The notes beneath the pieces are model-generated. The model saw only the letters and a program-made list of their open reading frames with translations, did no database searches and had not been told where the DNA came from. Of a DNA stretch of 17,769 bases, positions 1 to 6,791 are shown piece by piece. This stretch comes from Hungateiclostridiaceae bacterium UBA1305 (GTDB lineage Bacteria > Bacillota > Clostridia > Acetivibrionales > DTU013): NCBI GenBank assembly GCA_002307275.1, contig DBTX01000019.1:20800-38568 (forward strand). Direction: 5' to 3'. The position numbers and the translations under genes are program-made. Position 1 is the first letter of the stretch; each line of letters opens with the position of its first letter.

Positions 1-32
1 CTGAACAGGAAGTGTTTCTCTGGAGAGAGGAA

Positions 33-58
33 TGTCCCCTTTTGATTGTAAGGGGACA
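33..58. repeat. perfect 9-bp inverted repeat (TGTCCCCTT/AAGGGGACA)
   Basis: TGTCCCCTT at 33-41 and AAGGGGACA at 50-58 are exact reverse complements with an 8-base loop. Neither strand has a T-run after the stem, so it does not look like an intrinsic terminator. A GC-rich hairpin beside a short tandem repeat in an intergenic space suggests a dispersed REP-like element, but this cannot be shown from one copy. Confidence 0.6.
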
Positions 59-69
59 CACCGGAAGAG

Positions 70-143
70 CAGAAATCAGAAATCAGAAATCAGAAATCAG
101 AGGTCAGAGGTCAGAAATCAGAGGTCAGAGGTCAGAAATCAGA
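70..143. repeat. 7-bp tandem repeat, consensus CAGARRT, ten copies
   Basis: Ten uninterrupted 7-bp units run from 70 to 139, followed by a partial CAGA. Each unit is either CAGAAAT (A) or CAGAGGT (G), in the order A-A-A-A-G-G-A-G-G-A. The two-letter internal variation and exact 7-bp register point to slipped-strand expansion of a short element. The array lies about 190 bp before dnaE, outside any supported coding sequence. Confidence 0.9.
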
Positions 144-329
144 TTTAAGCTATCCTCTGAGGTGGATCCGATTTTGTTCTCTGCAATTTTGGAATGTACT
201 TTATTGATGCTAAAGCATCACGGTTATAAACCTTGCGGACGCACCTTGTGCCTGTTTTGCGGCCCTATTATGACCGGATGCATGGGCGGGCAGTTGACTT
301 AAGTCAATGACTGGCACCGGAGGATTATT

Positions 330-3300
330 ATGACCGTTATTACCCCTGTTACATCCAAATTTATTCATTTGCATGTCCATACTGAATACAGTCTGCTCGA
401 CGGTGCCAACAGAATACCTGCTCTTATGGCGCGCGCGGGAGAGTTGGGCATGGGAAGCATGGCTATCACCGATCACGGCGTCATGTATGGCGTGATTGAC
501 TTCTATAAAGCAGCAATAAAGAATGGAATTAAGCCGATACTGGGCTGTGAGGTATATACGGCAAAACGGACCCGCTTTGACAAACAACCGGGGATAGATG
601 CCGATCAGGGTCATCTTGTGCTCCTCGCAAGAGATAATGAAGGCTACAGGAATCTGATGAAAATTGTATCCGCCGGCTTCACGGAGGGGTTTTACTACAA
701 ACCAAGGATAGACACGGAAATTCTCAGACGCTATTCAAAAGGGATAACAGCGCTTAGCGCATGCCTTTCCGGTGACGTACCCTCCGCAATACTTGAGGGT
801 GACTATACCAAAGCGAAAAAGCAGGCTTTGACATTCAACGAGATATTCGGCCAGGGATATTTTTATCTGGAGCTTCAGAGTAACGGCATTGAAGAACAGA
901 ACCTGGTCAATCAGAATCTGATCAAATTATCCAAAGAGACCGGGATCCCTTTGGTTGCCACAAATGATGCGCATTATCTCAGACGCGAGGATGCGCGGGC
1001 GCACGAAGTACTGCTCTGCATACAGACCGGCAGGAAAATAACGGATGAGGACAGGATGAAATTCAGTACGGATGATTTTTATATCAAATCATCGGAGGAA
1101 ATGACCGCTGCATTTAAAAACGTACCTGAAGCGATTGAAAATACGGTAAAAATTGCAGAGAGCTGCAATGTCGAACTGGAGTTCAATAAATTGCATCTGC
1201 CCCAATTCGACGTTCCGGATTCCAGGGAACCGTATGAATACCTGCACAGTCTTTGCACTGAAGGCCTTGAACGATTGTTTGCAGAAACCTCCGTTGACAC
1301 TGTATATCATGAAAGACTGGAATTTGAACTACAAGTAATTAAACAGATGGGGTATGTGGACTATTTCCTGATCGTCTGGGATTTTATCAAGTATTCAAAA
1401 GACAACGGTATCATGGTAGGGCCTGGGAGAGGGTCTGCCGCCGGAAGTCTTGCCGCCTATTGCCTGGGTATAACGGGGATTGATCCTCTGAAATACAACC
1501 TGCTTTTTGAAAGGTTTTTGAATCCGGAACGTATCTCAATGCCGGATATTGATATCGACTTCTGTTATGAAAGAAGGCAGGAGGTCATAGATTATGTCGT
1601 ACGCAAATACGGCAAAGACAGGGTGGCACAGATTATAACATTCGGTACAATGGCGGCAAGGGCTGCCATCAGGGACGTGGGAAGGGCACTGGACATACCT
1701 TATGGCGACGTTGACCTCGTTGCGAAAATGATTCCGTTTCAAACCGGCATGAATATCGACAAGGCTCTTGAGCTCAATCCTGAGCTTAAAATGAAATATG
1801 AGGATGAGGATAAGATCAAAGAGCTCATAGATACAGCACGCCTTCTTGAAGGGATGCCCAGACATGCAAGTACTCATGCAGCCGGCGTAGTTATCTCAAA
1901 GGAACCTATTACGGAATATGTTCCACTTCAAAAAAACGATGAGAGTGTTACAACGCAGTTTACGATGGGTCTGCTGGAGGAACTGGGCCTTCTGAAAATG
2001 GACTTTCTGGGTCTGCGGACGCTCACAGTCATCCGCGATGCGGTAAGCCTTATTTACAAGAATTATGGTGTCAAAATAAATATAGAGAAATTGAACATGG
2101 AGGATGCCGATGTTTACGGGATGATCGGCAGCGGCAAGACAGCAGGCATATTCCAGCTTGAAAGCACTGGTATGACACAATTCATGAAGGATTTGCAGCC
2201 TGCATCGCTGGAGGATATCATTGCCGGCATTTCTCTTTACAGACCAGGCCCAATGGATTCCATACCGAAATATATCAAAAACAAAAATTTCCCCGGTGAG
2301 GTTGAATATGAGCATCCACTGCTGGAAAGCATCCTTGATGTGACATACGGCTGTATGGTCTACCAGGAGCAGGTTATGCAGATCGTCCGGGAACTCGGTG
2401 GTTATTCCTATGGCCGGTCCGACCTGGTCAGACGTGCAATGTCCAAGAAGAAGCATGAGGTCATGCAGAAGGAACGGCAGAACTTTATTCATGGCATTTT
2501 GGACGAGGATGGCAAGGTGCTTGTAAACGGTGCAATCAGGAATGGAGTAGATGAAAAATCAGCGAACAGGATATTCGACCAGATGATGGATTTTGCCTCC
2601 TATGCATTCAACAAGTCGCACGCTGCAGCATACGCAGTTGTCGCTTACCAGACCGCATGGCTGAAATACTATTATCCTGTTGAATTTATGGCGGCCTCGC
2701 TCAACAGCTTTCTAGGCAGCAGTGACAAGGTCTCCCAGTATGTTCACGAATGCAAGCAGATGGGCATTGAGGTACTGCCGCCTGATGTAAATGAAAGTGA
2801 CGTCAAATTTACTGTGATAAATGGGAAAATACGGTTCGGTATGGCTGCGGTCAAAAATGTTGGAGAAAATGCAGTAGGAGAATTAATTACAGAAAGAAAT
2901 GAAAAAGGGAAGTTCAGAAGCTTTAGCGATTTTTGTGAACGCATAGGGAACAGGGATATCAATAAAAGATGTGTCGAAAGCCTGATAAAGTGTGGCGCTT
3001 TCGATTCATTCGGAATCTTCAGGTCGAGGATGATGGCTGTTTATGAAAAACTTCTTGACGGCGTTCAACAGAGCAGGAAGAGCAAAGTCGAGGGGCAGCT
3101 TTCCCTTTTCGAAATACCGGGTGAGGTACACTCCATGAAGCCGGAGGAAAGCTTCCCGGAATTGAACGAATTCCCTTCAAAGATGCTTCTCGCAATGGAA
3201 AAGGAGATGCTTGGACTTTATGTATCGGGGCATCCTTTAATGGAATTCGAACAGGAAATACTTGAGCAGACGACAATTAACAGTTCTGATCTGGGCGATG

Positions 3301-3890
3301 TTTCGGAGAGCGCTGAATCAATGGATGGTGTCATTGCTTCCGGCGGGAAAAGCATTACTGATGGTATGCTTGTCACGGTTGGAGGAATAATTGCCGAAAA
3401 AAAGACCAAAACTACAAAAAGCAATAACCTCATGGCCTTTTTAACACTGGAGGATCTTTACGGAAGTATGGAGGTTATTGTATTCCCGACGATATTATCC
3501 AGAAATGCGGGGCTGCTTGTGGTTGAAAATGTAGTTTTCATTGACGGAAGGATCAGCATTAAGGAGGAGGAGCAGCCCAAAATCATCTGTGAAGCAGTGC
3601 GGCCGATAAAAAAGAAAGAGAATACAGTAAAAGGAAGCAATGGGCAAGGTGAAAAAATATATATACTGACAGGAGAATCGATCGATAGTAAGAAGATGAA
3701 ATCAACGTTTTCCCTATTGAAATATTTTAATGGCAGCACACCAGTGGTGTTTTGTACAGCTGAGAGCATGGGAAATATTACCAAAATGAGCGTTGGAGAA
3801 TATAGGGTGGAAAGGTGCGAAATGCTGCTTAATGAGCTTTCTGAAAGATTTGGCAGGGAAAATGTCAAAATTGTGAATAAAAACAGATGA
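330..3890 (+). CDS. dnaE: DNA polymerase III alpha subunit (DnaE)
   Basis: Catalytic alpha subunit of the replicative C-family DNA polymerase, 1186 aa, full length for DnaE. The N-terminal PHP domain keeps all expected metal ligands: H13, H15, D24, H49, E73, H94, C145, D213 and H215, so it may carry manganese-dependent 3'-5' exonuclease or proofreading activity. The palm has the GPGRGS motif (364-369) and the catalytic aspartates D406 and D408 in PDIDIDF, plus D558 in the MDFLGLRTLT segment. A clamp-binding pentapeptide QLSLF sits at 923-927, followed by a C-terminal OB fold from about residue 1013. The ATG follows GGAGG by 6 bases. Clostridia usually also carry PolC, so the division of labour cannot be told here. 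Identity is secure from the motifs. Confidence 0.97.
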   Translation: MTVITPVTSKFIHLHVHTEYSLLDGANRIPALMARAGELGMGSMAITDHGVMYGVIDFYKAAIKNGIKPILGCEVYTAKRTRFDKQPGIDADQGHLVLLARDNEGYRNLMKIVSAGFTEGFYYKPRIDTEILRRYSKGITALSACLSGDVPSAILEGDYTKAKKQALTFNEIFGQGYFYLELQSNGIEEQNLVNQNLIKLSKETGIPLVATNDAHYLRREDARAHEVLLCIQTGRKITDEDRMKFSTDDFYIKSSEEMTAAFKNVPEAIENTVKIAESCNVELEFNKLHLPQFDVPDSREPYEYLHSLCTEGLERLFAETSVDTVYHERLEFELQVIKQMGYVDYFLIVWDFIKYSKDNGIMVGPGRGSAAGSLAAYCLGITGIDPLKYNLLFERFLNPERISMPDIDIDFCYERRQEVIDYVVRKYGKDRVAQIITFGTMAARAAIRDVGRALDIPYGDVDLVAKMIPFQTGMNIDKALELNPELKMKYEDEDKIKELIDTARLLEGMPRHASTHAAGVVISKEPITEYVPLQKNDESVTTQFTMGLLEELGLLKMDFLGLRTLTVIRDAVSLIYKNYGVKINIEKLNMEDADVYGMIGSGKTAGIFQLESTGMTQFMKDLQPASLEDIIAGISLYRPGPMDSIPKYIKNKNFPGEVEYEHPLLESILDVTYGCMVYQEQVMQIVRELGGYSYGRSDLVRRAMSKKKHEVMQKERQNFIHGILDEDGKVLVNGAIRNGVDEKSANRIFDQMMDFASYAFNKSHAAAYAVVAYQTAWLKYYYPVEFMAASLNSFLGSSDKVSQYVHECKQMGIEVLPPDVNESDVKFTVINGKIRFGMAAVKNVGENAVGELITERNEKGKFRSFSDFCERIGNRDINKRCVESLIKCGAFDSFGIFRSRMMAVYEKLLDGVQQSRKSKVEGQLSLFEIPGEVHSMKPEESFPELNEFPSKMLLAMEKEMLGLYVSGHPLMEFEQEILEQTTINSSDLGDVSESAESMDGVIASGGKSITDGMLVTVGGIIAEKKTKTTKSNNLMAFLTLEDLYGSMEVIVFPTILSRNAGLLVVENVVFIDGRISIKEEEQPKIICEAVRPIKKKENTVKGSNGQGEKIYILTGESIDSKKMKSTFSLLKYFNGSTPVVFCTAESMGNITKMSVGEYRVERCEMLLNELSERFGRENVKIVNKNR

Positions 3891-4001
3891 CGCAGCAGCA
3901 AGTGCGGCAAGCCTCCGGCTCAAAGGACTACAGCACTTAAACAGACGAATTGTGTTGATTTTTAGAATGAAATAATATATAGTAATTGCGAGGTGGTTTC
4001 A
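3891..4001. other. dnaE-mtrB intergenic segment with stem-loop
   Basis: AAGTGC (3900-3905) pairs perfectly with GCACTT (3933-3938), and a small AGCC-TCC-GGCT hairpin lies inside the loop. No T-run follows directly, so transcription could continue into mtrB. The segment ends with the ribosome site GAGGTGG. I do not recognise a riboswitch class. Confidence 0.4.
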
Positions 4002-4235
4002 TTGGATTGGGAACTGGATAAGATACTTGGAGAATATGTAGTCATAAAAGCGGAAGAAAACGGAGTTAATGTGATTGGTCTTACCAGAGGCAGGGATACC
4101 AAATTCCATCATACAGAGAAACTTGACAAGGGAGAAGTTCTATTGGCCCAGTTTACGGAGGATACTTCCGCGATTAAGGTGCGAGGGAAATCTAAAATAC
4201 TATGTCGCCATGGTGAAATTATTTCTGGTGATTAG
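4002..4235 (+). CDS. mtrB: trp RNA-binding attenuation protein (TRAP)
   Basis: TRAP forms an 11-subunit ring that, when loaded with tryptophan, binds spaced GAG/UAG triplets in leader RNA and shuts down trp gene expression. From residue 12 the protein aligns without gaps to Bacillus TRAP as I know it: the core includes NVIGLTRG, DTKFHH, EKLDKGEV, AQFTE and TSAIKVRG. The RNA-contacting residues K37, K56 and R58 of the Bacillus protein correspond to K40, K59 and R61; the Thr/Gly/Ser residues lining the tryptophan pocket are also present. I chose TTG at 4002 because GAGGTGG (3990-3996) lies 5 bases before it. The GTG at 3993 lies inside that ribosome site and is probably a false start. Length is 77 aa. 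No trp genes, mtrA/folE or anti-TRAP gene is nearby. Confidence 0.92.
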   Translation: MDWELDKILGEYVVIKAEENGVNVIGLTRGRDTKFHHTEKLDKGEVLLAQFTEDTSAIKVRGKSKILCRHGEIISGD

Positions 4236-4256
4236 TCCGAAAAGGGGCGTGTAAAA

Positions 4257-4454
4257 ATGTGGACTGTTGTATATATGGCTCAAAGCAAGGATATTGCTAC
4301 AAAATTGCAGGAACTTCTTACAAATGAAGGAATTCTCGTTAAGCTGAGACCAATCAGCAAGAATCACGATAATAATGACAACTATTATGAAGTGCTTGTT
4401 CCGGAAGCAGAAGTTGAAGAGGCACACAGTGTTATCATTGAAAAGGGTTACTGA
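4257..4454 (+). CDS. small DUF2007-like protein
   Basis: A 65-aa protein with the pattern of the DUF2007 / putative signal-transducing family: an N-terminal strand (WTVVYMAQS), a helix of the type DIATKLQELLTNEGI, then strands around KLRPIS and YYEVLVPEAEVEEAHSVI. These small proteins have a ferredoxin/GlnB-like fold and no established reaction. It starts at ATG after AAAGGGG (4241-4247) and lies 21 bp after mtrB, so it is probably co-transcribed with it. In many Clostridia a protein of this kind sits close to dnaE. Family assignment is moderate; function is unknown. Confidence 0.7.
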   Translation: MWTVVYMAQSKDIATKLQELLTNEGILVKLRPISKNHDNNDNYYEVLVPEAEVEEAHSVIIEKGY

Positions 4455-4486
4455 TTACAGGATGCCTTATATGACGTATTGAAAGT

Positions 4487-4523
4487 TAAACCCGTGAATA
4501 AAGACACGGGCTTAATATTTTTT
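4487..4523 (+). terminator. intrinsic terminator after the dnaE-mtrB group
   Basis: CCCGTG (4491-4496) pairs with CACGGG (4505-4510). TAA (4487-4489) and TTA (4512-4514) extend the stem beyond one mismatch, and TATTTTTT follows. It sits between the DUF2007-like gene and the thioesterase, only 14 bases before the next ATG. It could therefore end the upstream transcript or act as an attenuator for the next gene. Confidence 0.55.
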
Positions 4524-4536
4524 AAGGGGTATTCAA

Positions 4537-4953
4537 ATGTTTATTTCACAGACAGGATTGACGGTAAGATATGCTGAAACAGATCAGATGGGTATTGTAC
4601 ACCATTCCAATTATCCGATCTGGTTTGAAGCAGGAAGAACGGAATTTATAAAGCAGATGGGGATGCCCTATTCAAAGATGGAAGAAAATGGTGCGATGCT
4701 CCCTTTACTTGAACTTAAATGCACATACAAGAGTTTTGCAAAGTATGAAGATGAGATCATAATTAGAACATATATAAAAGAGTATACTGGAACCAGACTG
4801 TTGTTTCATTATGATGTGTATAAAGCCGGTAACGAGAAAGTCATTACCGAGGGAGAAACGTTGCATGTCTGGACGAATACAGACTTGAAACCGGTGAATA
4901 TCAGAAAATTCAAGCCGGAAATCAATGAACTTATCGAAAAAGCAGCGAATTAA
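4537..4953 (+). CDS. acyl-CoA thioesterase, YbgC/4HBT hotdog family
   Basis: A 138-aa single hotdog-fold enzyme predicted to hydrolyse acyl-CoA thioesters. The active-site signature lies at the N terminus: Y12, E14, D16, G19, H23, N25 and Y26 in YAETDQMGIVHHSNYPIWFE, where D16 is the expected catalytic aspartate and the helix carrying EAGRTEF follows. Length matches the YbgC/FcbC group (about 130-140 aa). ATG 4537 has AAGGGG (4524-4529) at 7 bases. It starts just past the hairpin that ends the upstream group. Substrate preference (short chain, aromatic or ACP-bound) cannot be read from the sequence. Confidence 0.88.
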   Translation: MFISQTGLTVRYAETDQMGIVHHSNYPIWFEAGRTEFIKQMGMPYSKMEENGAMLPLLELKCTYKSFAKYEDEIIIRTYIKEYTGTRLLFHYDVYKAGNEKVITEGETLHVWTNTDLKPVNIRKFKPEINELIEKAAN

Positions 4954-4971
4954 ATTCGACATTGCACAAAA

Positions 4972-5000
4972 TTGTATGTATATGGTAAACTACAGATAAT
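4972..5000 (+). promoter_or_regulatory. sigma-A-type promoter for pgsA
   Basis: TTGTAT (4972-4977) and GATAAT (4995-5000) are separated by exactly 17 bp, predicting a start near 5007 and a leader of about 135 bases before pgsA. The same -35 hexamer, TTGTAT, with the same spacing occurs at the promoter before the NRPS operon. Confidence 0.55.
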
Positions 5001-5030
5001 GCAAAAAATTACAGGATATTAGTTTTTTGC
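5001..5030. repeat. 10-bp inverted repeat over the pgsA transcription start
   Basis: GCAAAAAATT (5001-5010) and AGTTTTTTGC (5021-5030) pair along 10 positions with one G-T pair and a 10-base loop. The predicted transcription start falls in the left arm, so the full hairpin may not form in RNA and a DNA-level operator is also possible. A second stem, TGTAAG/CTTACA (5092-5097 and 5105-5110), lies later in the leader. Confidence 0.5.
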
Positions 5031-5143
5031 ACGCAGCTTGCAATAGGGATATTATATATGTTGCGAAAAAAGATTGCAGTTATGAGTATTGTGTAAGCAA
5101 TAATCTTACAATTTCAGAATATTATATCTTAGGTGGTGAGTTG

Positions 5144-5698
5144 GTGAACGTTCCAAATATACTAACGGCATTGCGCTTCCTACTGATACCTGTATTTGCA
5201 TATTTTCTGTGTACGGAACATTTCGTTGTGGCTGCCGTGCTGTTTCTGGCAGGAGGTCTTACCGATGTGCTTGACGGATACATAGCCAGGAGGTTCAACC
5301 TTGTCACTGCATGGGGTAAGATTGCTGATCCGATGGCAGACAAACTCATGCAGCTTACTGCATTGTTCATTTTATCCATCGTAACAAAACTCATTCCTGT
5401 AGGACTGCTTGCAATTATTCTGGCAAAAGAGATCTTCATGGGAATCGGAGCTTTGGTACTCTACAAACAGGACAACTATGTTGTTTCGGCAAATTGGTAT
5501 GGTAAAATGGCCACAGTGGTCTTTTATCTGGCCATTGTAATGCTGATCTTCAATACCCCGTTCAGTTCCAGGATTTTGTTCGGTTTGCCGTTTAACAAGT
5601 TCTTCTTTTTAATTGCAGTGCTCTCCGCATTATTTGCTTTCTTTATGTATGTAAGGTCTTATCAAAAAATAAAGCAGTCTTATGTTAAAAAGGCTTGA
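5144..5698 (+). CDS. pgsA: CDP-diacylglycerol-glycerol-3-phosphate 3-phosphatidyltransferase
   Basis: Integral membrane enzyme that makes phosphatidylglycerol phosphate from CDP-diacylglycerol and glycerol 3-phosphate. The whole CDP-alcohol phosphotransferase signature D-x2-D-G-x2-A-R-x8-G-x3-D-x3-D is present, with D41, D44, D62 and D66 as the metal-binding aspartates. About six hydrophobic segments span the 184 residues, the usual length. The open frame extends upstream to 5027, but that extension is polar, cysteine-rich and unlike the family. AGGTGG (5131-5136) supports TTG 5141 or GTG 5144; I prefer GTG because MNVPNILT matches the usual PgsA N terminus. Related CDP-alcohol transferases share the motif, but length and N terminus favour PgsA. 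Confidence 0.9.
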   Translation: MNVPNILTALRFLLIPVFAYFLCTEHFVVAAVLFLAGGLTDVLDGYIARRFNLVTAWGKIADPMADKLMQLTALFILSIVTKLIPVGLLAIILAKEIFMGIGALVLYKQDNYVVSANWYGKMATVVFYLAIVMLIFNTPFSSRILFGLPFNKFFFLIAVLSALFAFFMYVRSYQKIKQSYVKKA

Positions 5699-5912
5699 AA
5701 TTTGCATTATAGGCGAAACAAGATTATTACACCTTAAAATGAATGAAAACCAAACCTGATGCTTTTATTTTTCAAAACCCTGTGCTAATATGGTAAGGGG
5801 ATGTTCAAGAAAGTTTACTTTACTCATGGCCTTTCTTGTTCGCGATGGAACCCTATGTAACAACCTGGTTGGGGTAAGATAACACACCCCCGCAATTCGG
5901 AAAGGCTGGCGG
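5699..5912. other. intergenic region with possible structured leader RNA
   Basis: A 214-bp gap. A -10 box TAATAT (5786-5791), with a weak TTTTAT (5763-5768) 17 bp upstream, would start a transcript near GGGG (5797-5800). That transcript would contain a perfect 8-bp stem CAAGAAAG/CTTTCTTG (5806-5813 and 5831-5838), a CAACC-T-GGTTG palindrome (5861-5871) and a GGGGT/ACCCC stem (5871-5875 and 5886-5890). It runs up to the ribosome site GGAAAGG (5899-5905) of the next gene. The density of pairable segments suggests a cis-acting leader, but I do not recognise the class and none of the common riboswitch cores fits. Confidence 0.35.
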
Positions 5913-6791
5913 ATGTTCGGTTATATTGTTCCGGAAAAACCGGAAATGAAGATAAAGGAGTATGAGTTATTCAGAGCGTATTACTGTGGGGTTTGCAAAT
6001 CGATTGCCAAAAGGCATGGACAGTTTGAACGCTTCCTTCTGAATTATGACTCTGCCTTTTTGGCAGTATTGCTGTCCGCAGCTGCCGGTGAAATTGTCAA
6101 TGTACAAAGGATGCGCTGTATTGCCCATCCGGTTGAAAAAAGGCATATGATCAGCGGCAGCGGCATTGTTGATTATGCCTCAGACTTTAACGTTCTGCTG
6201 GCGTATTATAGCTTGGAGGACAAACGCAGGGATGATGGAGGGTTCGTTCCGATATCAGCCATGTTAGTATTGCGGAAAGTATTCAGGAAGCTGAAGAGAA
6301 AATACGCAGACAAGTGCAGTATTATTGAGATGAGGCTGAATGAGCTGGTACAGCTTGAAAAAGCGAAATGTGCTTCAATGGACATGGCAGCCGAGCCTTT
6401 CGCGAAGCTGATGGAAGAAGTTACAGCATATGGACCGCTTTGCAAAAGCGAAAATGTTGACAAAGCGCTCAGGTGGATTGGGTACAATCTTGGAAAGTGG
6501 ATATATATACTGGACGCTTTTGATGATCTGGAAAAGGATATTAAGGATAAAAACTATAATCCGTTGATATATCAATATAAATATAGTAACACGGACATCA
6601 TTGAATTTAAGAACGAAATACGTGATAAGGTCGAATTTAACCTGACCTATTCACTCAATGAAATTTCTCGTGCGTTTGAGTTGCTGGATGTTAAAGCTAA
6701 TAAAGAAATACTTGAGAACATAATATATATGGGGATGCTCAGAAAAACAGAAAAAATTCTTGGAACGGGGAGTTGTAACAAAGTTGAATAA
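5913..6791 (+). CDS. DUF5685-type protein with Cys/His cluster
   Basis: A 292-aa, mostly helical soluble protein of unknown function that resembles the clostridial DUF5685 family. A CxxC pair (C25, C28, in YYCGVCKS) and a later C69/H72 (MRCIAHP) could form a metal site. Near residues 200-212 the segment LDAFDDLEKDIKD carries an acidic DDxxxD arrangement, reminiscent of the aspartate-rich metal motif of isoprenyl-diphosphate-type helical enzymes, but nothing else proves that link. ATG 5913 has GGAAAGG at 7 bases. The end overlaps the start of the DnaJ-domain gene by 8 bases, which suggests translational coupling and a shared job. Family call is moderate. Confidence 0.65.
   Translation: MFGYIVPEKPEMKIKEYELFRAYYCGVCKSIAKRHGQFERFLLNYDSAFLAVLLSAAAGEIVNVQRMRCIAHPVEKRHMISGSGIVDYASDFNVLLAYYSLEDKRRDDGGFVPISAMLVLRKVFRKLKRKYADKCSIIEMRLNELVQLEKAKCASMDMAAEPFAKLMEEVTAYGPLCKSENVDKALRWIGYNLGKWIYILDAFDDLEKDIKDKNYNPLIYQYKYSNTDIIEFKNEIRDKVEFNLTYSLNEISRAFELLDVKANKEILENIIYMGMLRKTEKILGTGSCNKVE

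Larger units (their letters stand above)
1..329. other. non-coding region upstream of dnaE
   Basis: No convincing gene lies here. It holds, in order, a perfect 9-bp hairpin (33-58), ten tandem 7-bp repeats (70-139), a short perfect stem-loop TGATGC/GCATCA with a 4-base loop (205-220), a 14-bp perfect palindrome TTGACTTAAGTCAA (294-307), and the dnaE ribosome site GGAGG (319-323). An open frame at 12-302 crosses the repeats, but it has a low-complexity QKSEIRGQRSEIR-like translation and no ribosome site, so I treat it as spurious. A weak promoter candidate, TTGTTC (174-179) and TACTTT (197-202) with a 17-bp spacer, could serve dnaE, but I would not rely on it. Confidence 0.6.

Noticed and set aside
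33..58. Intrinsic terminator for a gene before the window
   Set aside because: Perfect stem but no T-run on either strand.
70..143. GAG triplets in the 7-bp repeats as a TRAP binding site
   Set aside because: Only four GAG units with 4-base or larger spacers; TRAP targets need about nine to eleven GAG/UAG with 2-3-base spacers.
12..302. 96-aa open frame across the 7-bp repeats
   Set aside because: No ribosome site; its middle is only the translated tandem repeat (EIRGQRSEIR pattern), and the rest matches no family I know.
1896..2492. 198-aa open frame on the minus strand inside dnaE
   Set aside because: Fully covered by the conserved dnaE frame; no ribosome site or recognisable domain.
3891..3950. 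GCAAGCC/GGC-rich stem after dnaE as a c-di-GMP-I riboswitch
   Set aside because: Only a short resemblance; the second helix, tetraloop receptor and ligand-binding bases are not present.
5027..5143. N-terminal extension of pgsA by 39 residues
   Set aside because: Polar and cysteine-containing, unlike the family, and it lies in the predicted leader; a strong ribosome site sits before 5141/5144.
5880..5912. CCCCCGCAA followed by AAGG, like part of a cobalamin riboswitch core
   Set aside because: The upstream conserved parts and the B12 box arrangement are missing, and the segment is too short.
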